DNA from: Deinandra increscens subsp. villosa
Lineage: Eukaryota > Streptophyta > Magnoliopsida > Asterales > Asteraceae
Assembly (NCBI GenBank): GCA_039602395.1
Contig: JBCNJP010000006.1
Span: forward strand, 46,896,325-46,960,324
DNA: 64,000 nucleotides
Direction of reading: 5' to 3'
The notes beneath the pieces are model-generated. The model worked only from the letters and a program-made list of their open reading frames with translations, had not been told where the DNA came from and ran no database searches. Shown here piece by piece: positions 46,953 through 57,470 of the stretch. The position numbers and the translations under genes are program-made. Numbering within the stretch: position 1 is the stretch's first letter; each line of letters begins with the position of its first letter.

Positions 46953-48620
46953 CAATTGCGAAGTTGCTGATAGTGGAGTAATTTGCTTAAGTTAGCGCTT
47001 CACAGAGTTGACATTCCATAAAAATTTTGAGAAAAATGATTTTCAAAATCTAAAAATGCGAGGTATCCATGTTGATCGATCAATTTTATTTTCTTTCCTT
47101 TTGCTTTTTTTTATATCTTTAGGGGGAGAAATCTGAAAAATTCAAAAATAGAGTTTGTTGAATTTTAGGGGGAGAAATATTTGAAAAACACAAAAATATT
47201 GTGATGTTTGTTTCCTTTATGAAAAATATATAAAAAAATGAAAAATCTCAAAAAGAGAAATTGATCCAACCATGTGAGAAATGATGGTACATCAGCATAC
47301 GTTATCTGCCATGAATAAAGTAGAAAGAAAGGCTGTAGGTACTTGCTTGACTTGCTTATATGTGCTGAGTAGTCTGATATATGCAAGTATGATATAAAGA
47401 TAACGCTTGCTTGATAATTGTGGTTACAAATCATGATGGGTACTGTGCATATCTGGCAAAATAAAATGAGGAAGTACCAAAAACAGAATAAAGAGATGTT
47501 CTGGTGTACGCTTGCTTTATTTTGAAAAAATTTCAACTTGTTTGATTTTCTTTATTTTGTCAAACGATCGGACTTTCTCTGCGTATCGAAAGATCGGCCT
47601 GATCGTTGTTCGTTTGACGTTCTGCGTTATTTTCTTTGGTGTTTCGTATAATCCATCGGACTTTCTCTGCGTACCCACAAGGCCGACCTGATTGTTGTTG
47701 GATTATACAACTTCAACTTGTTTGATTTCTTTTAATTTATTTTCTCGATACTTATGCATTCTCTGCGTGCTCACAAGGCCGACCTGATTGCTAAGTATTT
47801 GAGGTTTCTGCTTTCTTTTTGCAAGAAACACCGTGAACTAGAAATCTCTATGGATGATATACTCTGTATAAGCAAGTTTACAATATCAGTATGAGAAATC
47901 TGCTGCGAGTAACTTGGCTTGAATAAAAGAAATATACAAAAATATGAAATAAGCGGATTGCCAGTATTCCTGATTGTGTGGGTACCATGTTATCAATGCT
48001 CGATAAATACACTTAAATTCATATCAGAAAGCTATAGACAATGACCTGCTTTAGCTGAAACAAACCAAATGGTTGTATTCTCAGTCAGCTTGGCTTGCAT
48101 GCTTAGTATTTTGAAATTGCAGTATGTACGATGCGTTATGTCTGATATGATCTCATTTTGTGATCTTTCTCACCAAAAACAAAAATAGAGTTTAATTCTA
48201 TATTGCATCTATGTTTCAGATTATGAAAAATCAAAAAGATTTTCAGTGTGTTTTGATATAAATTTTGTAAAATCCAAAAAGATTTTCTTTCTTCTTTGTT
48301 TTTGATCTGATCGACACGTGATACAACAAATTTTCAAAATTAAATGTCTTGGTTTCTCCAAAGGAGAGTTTTGTTTCCAAGATTAAAGTTATGTTTGAAA
48401 AAGAAAAACCGCACTTCTGTCTTCTGAAGATTGCAGGTTGATATCATCAAAGTCTTTCAGATAAAGATCTCAAAATGGATTTCAAGCATGGTTGCAAAGC
48501 TGTCAAAGAGTTTTTCATTTTCAGAAATGGTTCAGTTGACACAGTCCTGTTCCTGCCATGCCTACCCTACATCAACTAACAACAGATTCAAAGAGTTTAA
48601 AGATCTGATACAGCACACGT
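46953..48620 (+). other. 3' non-coding region of the Sirevirus-like element
   Basis: About 1.7 kb with no coding frame. It contains two AGGGGGAG tracts (47121, 47167), three tandem stem-loops (47559-47798) and two short hairpins built on AAAATC-AAAAA-GATTTT (about 48225-48246 and 48269-48287). It occupies the place where pol would be expected. Confidence 0.7.
47559..47798 (+). repeat. three tandem stem-loops with a shared core and different stems
   Basis: Stem-loop 1 (47559-47618) has arms GTCAAACGA and TCGTTTGAC. Stem-loop 2 (47646-47708) has arms GTATAATCCA and TGGATTATAC. Stem-loop 3 (47748-47798) has arms ATACTTA and TAAGTAT, with three further pairs across a one-base bulge. Each encloses a related core with TCTCTGCGT followed by GGCCGACCTGATTG (or GATCGGCCTGATCG). 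The arms are perfect complements within a unit but unrelated between units. A TTCAACTTGTTTGATTT word precedes units 1 and 3. The function is unknown. Confidence 0.85.
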
Positions 48621-48632
48621 CAAGGGGGAGTT
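48621..48632 (+). promoter_or_regulatory. polypurine tract of the Sirevirus-like element
   Basis: CAAGGGGGAGTT stands directly before the 3' LTR. Near copies AGGGGGAGAAAT occur upstream at 47121 and 47167, the multiple-tract pattern described for Sireviruses. Confidence 0.82.
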
Positions 48633-49152
48633 TGTTGGTGCAAAATATGTGTGACGTGTGTGTATTCCAGTTAGTATCGTTAGTTGAGATAGTTAGAATA
48701 GTTAAATCAAGTTAGAGGGTAGTTTATGTCAATTTATTAAAGTGGAGGGACTAGATTGTGATTTAGTAATAATCACATATATGTGATTCGTATACGTGAG
48801 TTGAAGACCACGAATTGAAAAACACTCTCGATCTGCCAAACTGCCACCGAACCTGGAGTTCGGCTCTCACAATCACACATATATATAAATGTGAGTTCGG
48901 AACAAGTTAGTTTGGGCGATAACCGTTTCCTCGAAGCTATTTTGTAGGAGAGAGTTTTTGAACGCGAATTTTAGAGAGTTTTGTGTTTAGATCATTGATT
49001 AGGATCGTTCAACGAGTTCATATCATGTAATCTCTGATCAATTTGAGCTATAAACTGAGTTATATTTACGATTTTGTGTTCTTGAGTTCGGGGTAAGTTT
49101 CGGTCCAAATTCGGTGTACAAATCACTAGATCCGACGCTCTATGAGTTTTCA
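48633..49152 (+). repeat. Sirevirus-like element, 3' LTR
   Basis: 520 bp, the same length and termini as the 5' LTR, with only a handful of substitutions. It follows the polypurine tract. Confidence 0.92.
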
Positions 49153-49960
49153 ATAGTCAAGGGCTTTTGTTGTGGCAAGTCATCAGTCTTGTGTTTGTTG
49201 GTTTCTAGATGAAACGGTGAACCGTTGTACTAAACCTTTTAGTGCATGTCGGATTCAAAACACACGTGAGTACAACTATTGTAGTCTAAGATTTCCAAGA
49301 TGTGTTTAGGTATGCACATGTAATGGTAATGTGCACCAGTGGTGGTGTGACCATTCTATAATGTTATAATCAGCAAGTGATTATTCTTGTAGTAGTTTAG
49401 CTGGTGATTCGAACTTATATGAGCAAACGTCCACTTGAAGCAGAGGATTGATATGTTCATATGGTTGTAGATTGAAAAGTCGATCTTCAATCGGTTCGAC
49501 TTGATTTAATATTCTTGACGTCGGATGGTTCAAAGTCATAGGACTTTATGAACTACCGTTATGTCGTGCGTTGTTTCGTAACAATTACAATAGACGCATA
49601 AGGCATTACAGCTTTGATGGGATATGATAACCAAAGAGTTATCATATCGCATTTAAGCTAGCCTAGATCAAATCAAGTGCACCAGGTTTTAAGGTATGTT
49701 GTTATGGGATTTTGAATTTAATCTAACAAAAGGTTGAATCAAATCCAAAGTAGATTAAAACAATCATGTATGTTTCGAAAATCAACCATTGTCAAAACAT
49801 GTCATAATCAAAATCCAAGGAAAGCAATTTGTTCATCCTGGAAAACAGCCAGGGAAAACCAAACAAAACAAGTTGTTTCAAAATTACCAAGAATTGTTTT
49901 AAACCGAAAACTTGAGACACGAACTTTATTTAGGTGCGAAAATCGCAGAATAGCTCAGTG
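49153..49960. other. Copia internal region just 3' of gag, no gene seen
   Basis: About 800 bp between the nested element and the gag stop. No protease, integrase or RT motif is visible in any frame. Confidence 0.6.
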
Positions 49961-50952
49961 TCATCTTGGCTTGCTTCCTTTCAGCTTCATGCACCTACAA
50001 AATGTAAAGTATGTCAAACATATATTTTGTAGGAATAAGTGAAGCATCATACAACATAATCTTATGTGTATACTTGAGGAATTACCCGGCTGGGCTTTTC
50101 CGCTCTTCACCTTGGCAAGATATTCTAGGCAGTTTCTTTTCCAGTGCCCCATCTTGTGGCATTCAAAACACTCGCGCTGTTCAGGCGGCGGTGCCTTGGT
50201 TGCCTTAGGCTTGCCCTTCTGGGAGCTTCCAGACGCTCTGGCGACAGCTGCCTTGCCTTTGTTCTTGTTCCCACGCCTACCCTTCTTTACCTCGGGCTTC
50301 TTGACGCCTCCTGACCGGATCGTAAGTACATCGGGTGCCTTACCGTTAACAAAATTAACTTCAGCGGTCTTAAGCATACCGTGAAGTTCAGTCACTGTCT
50401 TTACCATGCTATGCATGTTAAAGTTTACCTGGAAAGGGGTGAAGGCACTGGACAGTGAGTGAAGAATCAGGTCATTCGCCATTTCGGCGGGGATGACGTA
50501 ATTCAGTTTTGCTAAGCGGTCGATGTAACTCTTCATCTTCAGGACATGAGGGCTGACGGGAGAGCCTTCGGCCATGCGACAACTAATGAGTGTCACAACG
50601 GTGTCATAGCGCTCTTGTCGGGCCTGAGTTTCAAACATGCCCCTTAGATCACCGATCATCTGAAAAGCCGTCATGTCAACCATGTTCTTCTGGATCTCAG
50701 AATCCATGGTGGCTAGCATAAGACACGCGACATTCTTGGCATTTGATCGCAGTGTGTTATGGGCGTTTCGCGCCGCGGCCGTGTCAGCTTCAGGTTCCTC
50801 AGGGACCTCAGCTTCTAACACATTTTCCATGTTAGCCATTTTCAGGACAATTTTCAGATTCCTTTCCCAATCAAGAAGTTGGCGCCATTAAGTTTCTCCT
50901 TCTCAAGGAGAGACTTGAGATGGAAAATCTCTTGGTTTGCGCGGTTAGCCAT
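49961..50952 (-). pseudogene. Copia-type gag (UBN2) with zinc knuckle
   Basis: The capsid/nucleocapsid protein packages element RNA. ATG 50952-50950 opens a frame (MANRANQEIFHLK and on) that is shifted by about one base near 50880, where NGANF should run into DWERNLKIVLK. The main frame (292 codons from 50839) has the UBN2-like capsid region with MLATMDSEIQK, DTVVTLISCRMAEGSPVS and LILHSLSSAFTPF, a Lys/Arg/Gly-rich linker, and a CCHC knuckle CFECHKMGHWKRNC (residues about 222-235). The knuckle lies 3' of the capsid as expected. No protease follows in any frame. Apart from the single shift the gag is well kept. Confidence 0.88.
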
Positions 50953-52376
50953 CTGAAACAAATAGGCAAATGTTTTAGTGTTTCGATGTTTGATTCGTAT
51001 TCAAGGATTGCAAACTAATCTTGAATAGGAATTGGGAATTCAGTTAGTTAGACAATTTCTCCAGACAGCGTAATGTGCTTTCAAAATTTCTAAGTAGCTG
51101 AATGGACAACGATTGTCACTTGTGACTGTCACAACTCCCGTTATGGGGCTTTCGCGAACGGATCAACGAAATATGTTTAGCCCCATCTATGCCCATTCTG
51201 TCTACATGCCGACCAGAGGTACGGTGTTGAAATACTCCAATACCAAAGGTGCGTGTAAAGAAAATAGTAGTTGTCCTAAGTGGTCAGTGTGCGCGTACGG
51301 TGTTGAAATACTCCAATACGCTCACCTTGGAAGATACCCTAAACACCACGTGCGGTGTTGAAATACTCCAACACTGATGTATCGGTCAATATGTTCCAAG
51401 TTAGACTTGACATAGGATGGCATAGACTACCGGTTTTAGGTTTACCAGATAGGGTTATTAAGTCATATTTTAATATTTAATGTGATGACAGATTTTATGA
51501 ATCCTACCTCACTCGGGACGATCATTTAAATAACCTAAGTATTAATGATCTAAGTGTCGCGAGACGATAACCAATTTTATTAATGTACAATTACTTTATC
51601 GAAAAATTCGAATTTAATGTCGAATTAAATTGGTTAATAAATTTTATGAAGTCGTAATAAAATTAGGACTTTATTTAATCGATTGAAAAATTAGTTTTAT
51701 ATCGATAAAACTAAGTTTGGATTTTAGTTGGTGCGTTAATCAAATTAAGACAAGCAACCAAAACAAGCAAACACACATGTACATATCCGGCCATGCAGAG
51801 GCTTCGATATTGTCAGAGCCTATGACAATATCGAATAAGGGCAAGGGACATAAAAGTAAATCAACCACGAGAACAGAAAACTCCCTGATCGACTTAGTTG
51901 CTCCCACTGGCTTTAACAAGCTCTTGCGCGTCATCGGGAGGCGTCGGTTTCGTTTTGACTTCTAGCCATTTTCGAAAATCCCATAAAGGGATAATCTTAA
52001 ATGGGTCCTTGTATCAAGCTCGTCTTGTTCGTCCAGGCGAAGGTGAGCGATACCAAATTAAAATAAAACTATTCTATTTTAAATAATTACAACTTTGAAC
52101 CCAGTAAAATTTGGGCCAATCCAAAACAAAACAACATGGGCCTAAAGGGCCAAACCATAACGAATCCATGACAAAATTAAAAGGGGTTGGGCCGAATATG
52201 CACGAAAGATAATTCAATCAATTATATTGAATCGGATTATGTTTAGTGGATCCAAATCGACTAAACATATTTAAAAGGCGATTCATTTAATTTCGCGACT
52301 TTCGGGTTCAGAACCCCAGTTCGCGAAAGCACACCGGTTTAAAACGACCGGTTTGGGTTTGCGTGTGGTGATCAAG
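50953..52376 (-). other. Copia 5' leader with three copies of a 22-bp word
   Basis: The untranslated leader between PBS and gag is about 1.4 kb. It has no credible ORF. A word beginning (A/G)CGGTGTTGAAATACTCCAA is found at 51221-51242, 51297-51318 and 51352-51373, flanked by dissimilar sequence. Confidence 0.65.
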
Positions 52377-52388
52377 GCTCTGATACCA
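52377..52388 (-). promoter_or_regulatory. primer binding site (initiator tRNA-Met type) of the Copia element
   Basis: TGGTATCAGAGC on the minus strand, one base inside the 5' LTR end, matches the common plant PBS complementary to the 3' end of initiator tRNA-Met. Confidence 0.9.
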
Positions 52389-52389
52389 C

Positions 52390-53756
52390 TGTTGGGTTAC
52401 GACAATGGCATTCGGGTCTCGGTAATAACATTTTTTTTTGAAATTAATTATTTACAATAAATAATTATTTAATCAATTACCGAGTAAATTAAAATTAAAT
52501 AATTAAATTAACATTTAATTTAATACGCAGCGGAAACGTTTTAATTTACTAACGCAAAAACCAGATGATTAGCGTAAACCAAAAACAACAGGATTCGACA
52601 ATCACCATAACGCGCAAACACCAAAAACGCATATATACAAATACGCGACATATCAATAAATAAATAAATAAATGATTAAATCTAAACTAATAACAAGTTT
52701 AGATATACCTGAGCGGTGATTCAAACAAACGCTTGAGACACCGGAAGTCAACGGGTGACGCTAGGGTTTCGCAGGGCGTGATTCGTCTGACGAATCTGAC
52801 TTTCCTCGCAGATACAGATTTACCACGGGGTGAATCACGCACCGAGAAAATCTCGTACGTCGGATCGGGCGCGAACTAGGGTTTGCGGACGATGAGCGAA
52901 CACACCACACGGTGGTGGTTCGCGATTGGGTATGTCGGCGGTAGGACCGGCGACGGCGAGGATGGTGGCGGCCGGTGGGGCGGCGGCGAGGTGCGACGGG
53001 CGGCGGCGGCTGTGACCGCGACTCACAGCGGTGCCTCGGTGAGGGGCTGCGGCGGCGGTGCGGCTACGGCGGCGGCGAGGGAGGCTGGCGCACGGCGGTG
53101 GCGAGGGAGGCTGGCGCACAACGGTGGCTTGGCGAGTGGCGAGCGGCGGGTGGCGAACGACGGGGCAGCGGCGGTGGCGGACTCCGGGAGGCGGCACGAC
53201 GGTAGTTAGGTTTAGAATTCTCACGAACGAACTGTCGGAGAACAAGAGATGGCGGCGGCGGCGTAGATGCCATCGGCGTCGGATCCGAGAGAGGGAGGAG
53301 AAGGGGAGGCCAAAATTTCTCTCTAAGAGGATTAGGGTTTCGCCTCCCTTAATCAGTTATATTTATAACTGATTAAGTTTCCGATTAGTCCCTCGTTTTT
53401 ATTCAATCCTTAATCGAACCACTCAATTTGTGAGATTAACATTTAATCCCTTAAATTATTGTCGCTTGCCAAGACTTAACGAATATTAGTCAAATACTAA
53501 TTCGTCAATCGTCGTTTAAGACGTAAGTGATATTTAACGTCTTTTGTCGCTTAATTAATCTTGATGATTAATGATAATTAATTAATTAATTATTTATCTA
53601 TTAAACCATTTAATAAACAAATAATTAATTCTTCTGCGAATTTGCCGGTTATAAAAGTAAGCGGACTTTAAAACCCGTTGCCTCCGGTGTAACTCTTACG
53701 GGTCTTGACCGGGTCGGGTACTTGATTTAGTCGGGTCTGGACACCTAAATCCAACA
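52390..53756 (-). repeat. Copia LTR, right copy (5' LTR)
   Basis: 1367 bp with the same termini as the left copy. Its GC-rich part (about 52960-53170) contains roughly 40 bp of extra GGCTGGCGCAC-type repeats, and its AATT tract is shorter. On the minus strand it drives the element; no promoter motif is certain. Confidence 0.92.
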
Positions 53757-53761
53757 CACAC

Positions 53762-54866
53762 CAGTGAGGTCAACGCATGCGTGTTTTCCCCCAGCCCAAC
53801 CAAACACCAGAACATCCGCCGGGCGCAAAGTTGATCTCCTTTCACTCGGATCGGTCAGAAAGTTCACTGGGGCCTCCTTTCTAGCAGAGATCCCCGCCCG
53901 TTTCAGAACACCAAACAGGACATCCCTAACCCAGTAATGTCGGTATTTGAAACCAGGTTGTTCCTTACAGTGTACGGCATGCTCGCCAAAGTTGTCCAGA
54001 CACGCCTTGCGGCACACGGGGCACGGTTCATCATCGGGGAAGATAGGGATCATGAGCCTATACTTGATGATAACCCGGTATTCCACAGGTGACATGTGTT
54101 GGCCCAAACCTTCAATGGGAATGACATTCAGGAAATCTTGAGCTCGAGGGGCACGGAGACATGCAAACACAACTTTTTGACGAGGGGATAGGGCAAACTC
54201 CACATCCAAACTCTGGGCAATTTTACTAAAAAGGGTACTCGCCAGAGTATCCTGAGATTTAGAGGGGGCGGTGTCCTTGCTAGAAAAACCGCCAAGATCA
54301 AAATCAGGGAGTGAAGTGCGTAGGCAGCCCACCGCGCACACGAAATCGGCATCCATCCCATTAATGCCACACTCCCGAAGGATATGGTCCTGCAAGCTCC
54401 AGGATTGCGCCGTGGAAGCCACAAAGGCATATTGGGAAATATCCTCCGCCGAGAGAAGCCCCAGCCCCCCGAAACATGTTGGTAAGGAAGCCAGCCTCCA
54501 TTGGAGGTCCCCAAAAAAGGCCCCTCCCCCAACGAGAATGTCCTCGATGGCCCCCCGAAGGCCCTTGTCAAAAATAGCCACAGCACCCTTAACATGGGCC
54601 GGTTGACAGGTCCGAAGGCCAAATAGTAATTTATCGACACCCATACAAGACCGGAGCAGTAAGAGCTCACATTGAGGATCCCGAAGACGAGGGAGACAAC
54701 GCATTAACTCCACGGAAGTGGATGCCCTTTTCACAGCCAGGCCTCTAATGAACCCAGCGTCCTGGCTAACAGATCCCCCCTGAAGTTTCACCCCAACCCT
54801 CGGCCTCCCAATTCCAGAGGGGAAGAGTCCATCAAGCTCCTTCACCCCATTGCAGGACGACCAAAA
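53762..54866 (-). pseudogene. RT-element protein: post-RT region, zinc finger and nuclease-like motif
   Basis: An open frame of about 360 codons begins just after where RT palm motifs would end; the RT core is absent through 5' truncation. It contains QCELLLLRSCMG, FGDLQWRLASLP and FGGLGLLSAEDI, then a Cys/His cluster CPVCRKACLDNFGEHAVHC (residues about 275-294) and LRPADVLVFGW followed by ACVDLTGV (about 338-362). The spaced D...D/V pattern resembles a PD-(D/E)XK nuclease fold next to a CCHH/CCHC finger, as in R2-type elements. That comparison is an inference. The Copia element starts within the DLTGV codons. The frame is almost free of stops, so the insertion was relatively young when the Copia element arrived. 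Confidence 0.65.
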
Positions 54867-57470
54867 AAATGTGTGAGTTTGTATTTAAACAAACTCACAT
54901 CCTAATAGCTAAGGTTCGCCGAAATAGACACAATAGAGAGAGAGAGGGAATTCGTGACTTGAGAAGACCAGAGAAAGATTTCGGTGGCTTGTTCGAAACT
55001 TGTGTGCTAGACAGAAATCGAGTTGTAATAGTAATTAACGGTTTGATCATCTAATCGTAAGTGTTTATTAACTTTGTTAATTCATCGTTTATTATTGCTT
55101 CTCATAATTGATTCAATCAATCACATGGATTCCGCATTCGTGATTGATCATTGATATCATGTTTGGACTATATTCAAAAAATGATGAGGCTTGTGTATTA
55201 AATTGGGTTGTGCTTCGGTTATCCATGTTTAGTGATTGGGGATAGTTAATTATGTATTTTTTCTTGTAAAATACGGTTTGGGGTAGAGGGGCAAAGGGCT
55301 TTGACCCATGTAATAAATGTGTGAGTTGTATTTAAACAAACTCACATCGCACTAGCTAGGTTTGCTGATATAGACGTAAGAGAGAGAGGGAATTCATGAC
55401 TTGAGAAAGACCAGAGAAAGATTTCGGTGGCTTAACCGAAACCTTTGTGATAGACAGAAATCGAGTTGTAATAGTAATAAACGGTTTGATCTTCTAATCG
55501 TAAGTGTTTATTAAATTTGTTGATTCATCGGTTATTATTGCTTCTCATACTTGATTCAATCAATCACTTGGATTCCGCACTCATGATTGATCATTAATAT
55601 CGTGGTTCGACTATAATCGATGAGAATTAGGTTATCCATGTTTAATGATTGGGTGTTAGCTAATTGTGTGTTTGTTCTTGTAAAATACTGTTTGGACTAG
55701 AGGAAGAAAGGGCTTGGGCCTATGTAATAAATGTGTGAGTTTGTATTTAAACAAACTCACATCGCACTAGCTAGGTTAGCCGAAATAGACGTACGAGAGA
55801 GAGGGAATTCGTGACTTGAGAAAACCAGAGAAAGATTTCGGTGGCTTAACCGAAACCTGTGTGCTAGCTAGAAATAGAGTTGTAATAGTAATAAACGGTT
55901 TGATCATCTAATCGTAAGTGTTTGTTAACTTTGTTGATTCACCGTTTATTATTGCTTCTCATACTTGACTCAATCAAACATTTGGATCCGCACTCATGAT
56001 TGATCATTGATATCGTGTTTCGACTATAAACAAAAAATGATGAGGCTTGTGTATTAAATTGGGTTGGGCTTAGGTTATCAATGTTTAATGATTGGGTGTT
56101 AGTTAATTATGTGTTTCGGCTTGTAAAATACGGTTTGGTTAGAAGGGCAAAGGGCTTTGGCCCTTTTAATAAATATGTGAGTTTGTATTAAAACAAGCTC
56201 ACATCCTGATAGCTACTTGAGAGAGACCAGAGAAAGATTTCGGTGGCTTAACTGAAACCTGTTTCCTAGATAGAAATCGAGTTGTAATAATAATCAACGG
56301 TTTGATCATCTAATCGTAAGTGTTTATTAACTTTCTTAATTCATCGTTTATTATTGCTTCTCATACTTGATTCAATCAATCACTTGGATTCCGCATTCGT
56401 GATTGATCATTGATATCATGTTTGGACTATAATCGAAAAACGATGAGGCTTATGTATTAAATTGGGTTGGGCTTCGGTTATCCATGTTTAGTGATTGGGT
56501 GTTAGTTAATTATGTGTTTATTTTTGTAAAATACGGTTTGGGGTAGAGGGGCAAAGGGCTTTGGCCCTTGTAATAAATGTGTGAGTTTGTATTTCAACAA
56601 ACTCACATCACACTAGCTAGGTTTGCCGAAATAGACGCAAGAGAGAGAGGGAATTCATGACTTCAGAAAGACCAAAGAAAGATTTCGGTGGCTTAACCGA
56701 ATGCTTTGTGATAGACAGAAATCGATTTGTAATAGTAATAAACGGTTTGATCATCTAATCGTAAGTGTTTATTAACTTTGTTGATTCATCGATTATTATT
56801 GCTTCTCATACTTGATTCAATCAATCACTTGGATTCCACACTCATGATTGATCATTGATATCGTGTTTCGACTATAATCGATGAGAATTAGGTTATCTAT
56901 GTTTAGTGATTGAGTGTTAATTAATTATGTGTTTGGGGTTGTAAAATACGGTTTGGGGTAGAGGGGCAAAGGGCTTTGGCCCTTGTAATAAATGTGTGAA
57001 TTTGTATTTCAACAAACTCACATCACACTAGCTAGGTTTTCCGAAATAGACGCAAGAGAGAGAGGGAATTCATGACTTCAGAAAGACCAAAGAAAGATTT
57101 CGGTGGCTTAACCGAAACCTTTGTGATAGACAGAAATCGATTTGTAATAGTAATAAACGGTTTGATCATCTAATCGTAAGTGTTTATTAACTTTTTTGAT
57201 TCATCGATTATTATTGCTTCTCATACTTGACTCAATCAATTACTTGTATTCCGCACTCATGATTGATCATTGATATCTTGTTTCCACTATAATCGATAAA
57301 TGATGAAGCTCGTGTATTAAATCGGTTTGGGCTTCGGTTATCCAAGTTTAATGATTGGTTGTTAGTTGATTATGTGTTTGTTCTTGTAAAATACGGTTTG
57401 GACTAGAGGAAAAAAGGGCTTTGGCCCATGTAATAAATGTGTGAGTTTGTATTAAAACAAACTCACATCC
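54867..57470 (+). repeat. satellite array, forward segment, right end
   Basis: Monomers start near 54903, 55350, 55765, 56207, 56611 and 57026, with spacing of 404-447 bp. Both long and short subtypes occur. The segment ends in CACATCC where Ty3-B is inserted. Confidence 0.92.

Larger units (their letters stand above)
31741..49152 (+). mobile_element. Sirevirus-like LTR retrotransposon with giant gag but no pol
   Basis: Two 520-bp LTRs (31741-32260 and 48633-49152) run from TGTTGGTGC to GAGTTTTCA and differ at about six positions by eye. A PBS follows the left LTR and AAGGGGGAG precedes the right one, so the element is in plus orientation. Its interior, after removal of Ty3-A, is about 5.4 kb. 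It has a leader, a very long gag with coiled coil and two zinc knuckles, and a 1.7-kb 3' region with purine tracts and stem-loops. I see no pol. A giant gag and repeated AGGGGGAG tracts recall Sireviruses; that affiliation is an inference. The flanks (GAAAG left, ATAGT right) do not form a target duplication. Confidence 0.82.
28367..53756 (-). mobile_element. Copia-type LTR retrotransposon with gag but no pol (25.4 kb with nested inserts)
   Basis: Two related LTRs (28367-29695 and 52390-53756) start TGTTGGG and end CCAACA. A perfect CACAC duplication flanks them (28362-28366 and 53757-53761). A primer binding site follows the right LTR on the minus strand and a GTGGGAG polypurine tract precedes the left one, so transcription runs right to left. 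Subtracting the nested element leaves about 8 kb. The only coding sequence found is a UBN2-type gag. About 2.8 kb on the 3' side of gag hold no protease, integrase or RT that I can recognise, so the element is non-autonomous. Confidence 0.88.
28020..54866 (-). mobile_element. 5'-truncated RT element with zinc finger and nuclease-like C-terminus (host of the nested block)
   Basis: Two minus-strand coding pieces (54866 down to 53762, and 28361 down to 28051) are halves of one reading unit interrupted by the Copia element. Without the insert the element is about 1.45 kb. At its edges the satellite lacks about 58 bp that other monomers have, with short TGTG microhomology, and no target duplication or A-tail is visible. 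The 3' tail after the stop is only about 30 bp (28020-28050). The protein resembles a plant RT family with a C-terminal PD-(D/E)XK-like region as I remember it; this assignment is an inference. Confidence 0.65.

Noticed and set aside
54128..54670. 180-codon frame overlapping the RT/nuclease-like element
   Set aside because: Same strand but another frame than the recognisable protein; it has no family motifs and is a shadow.
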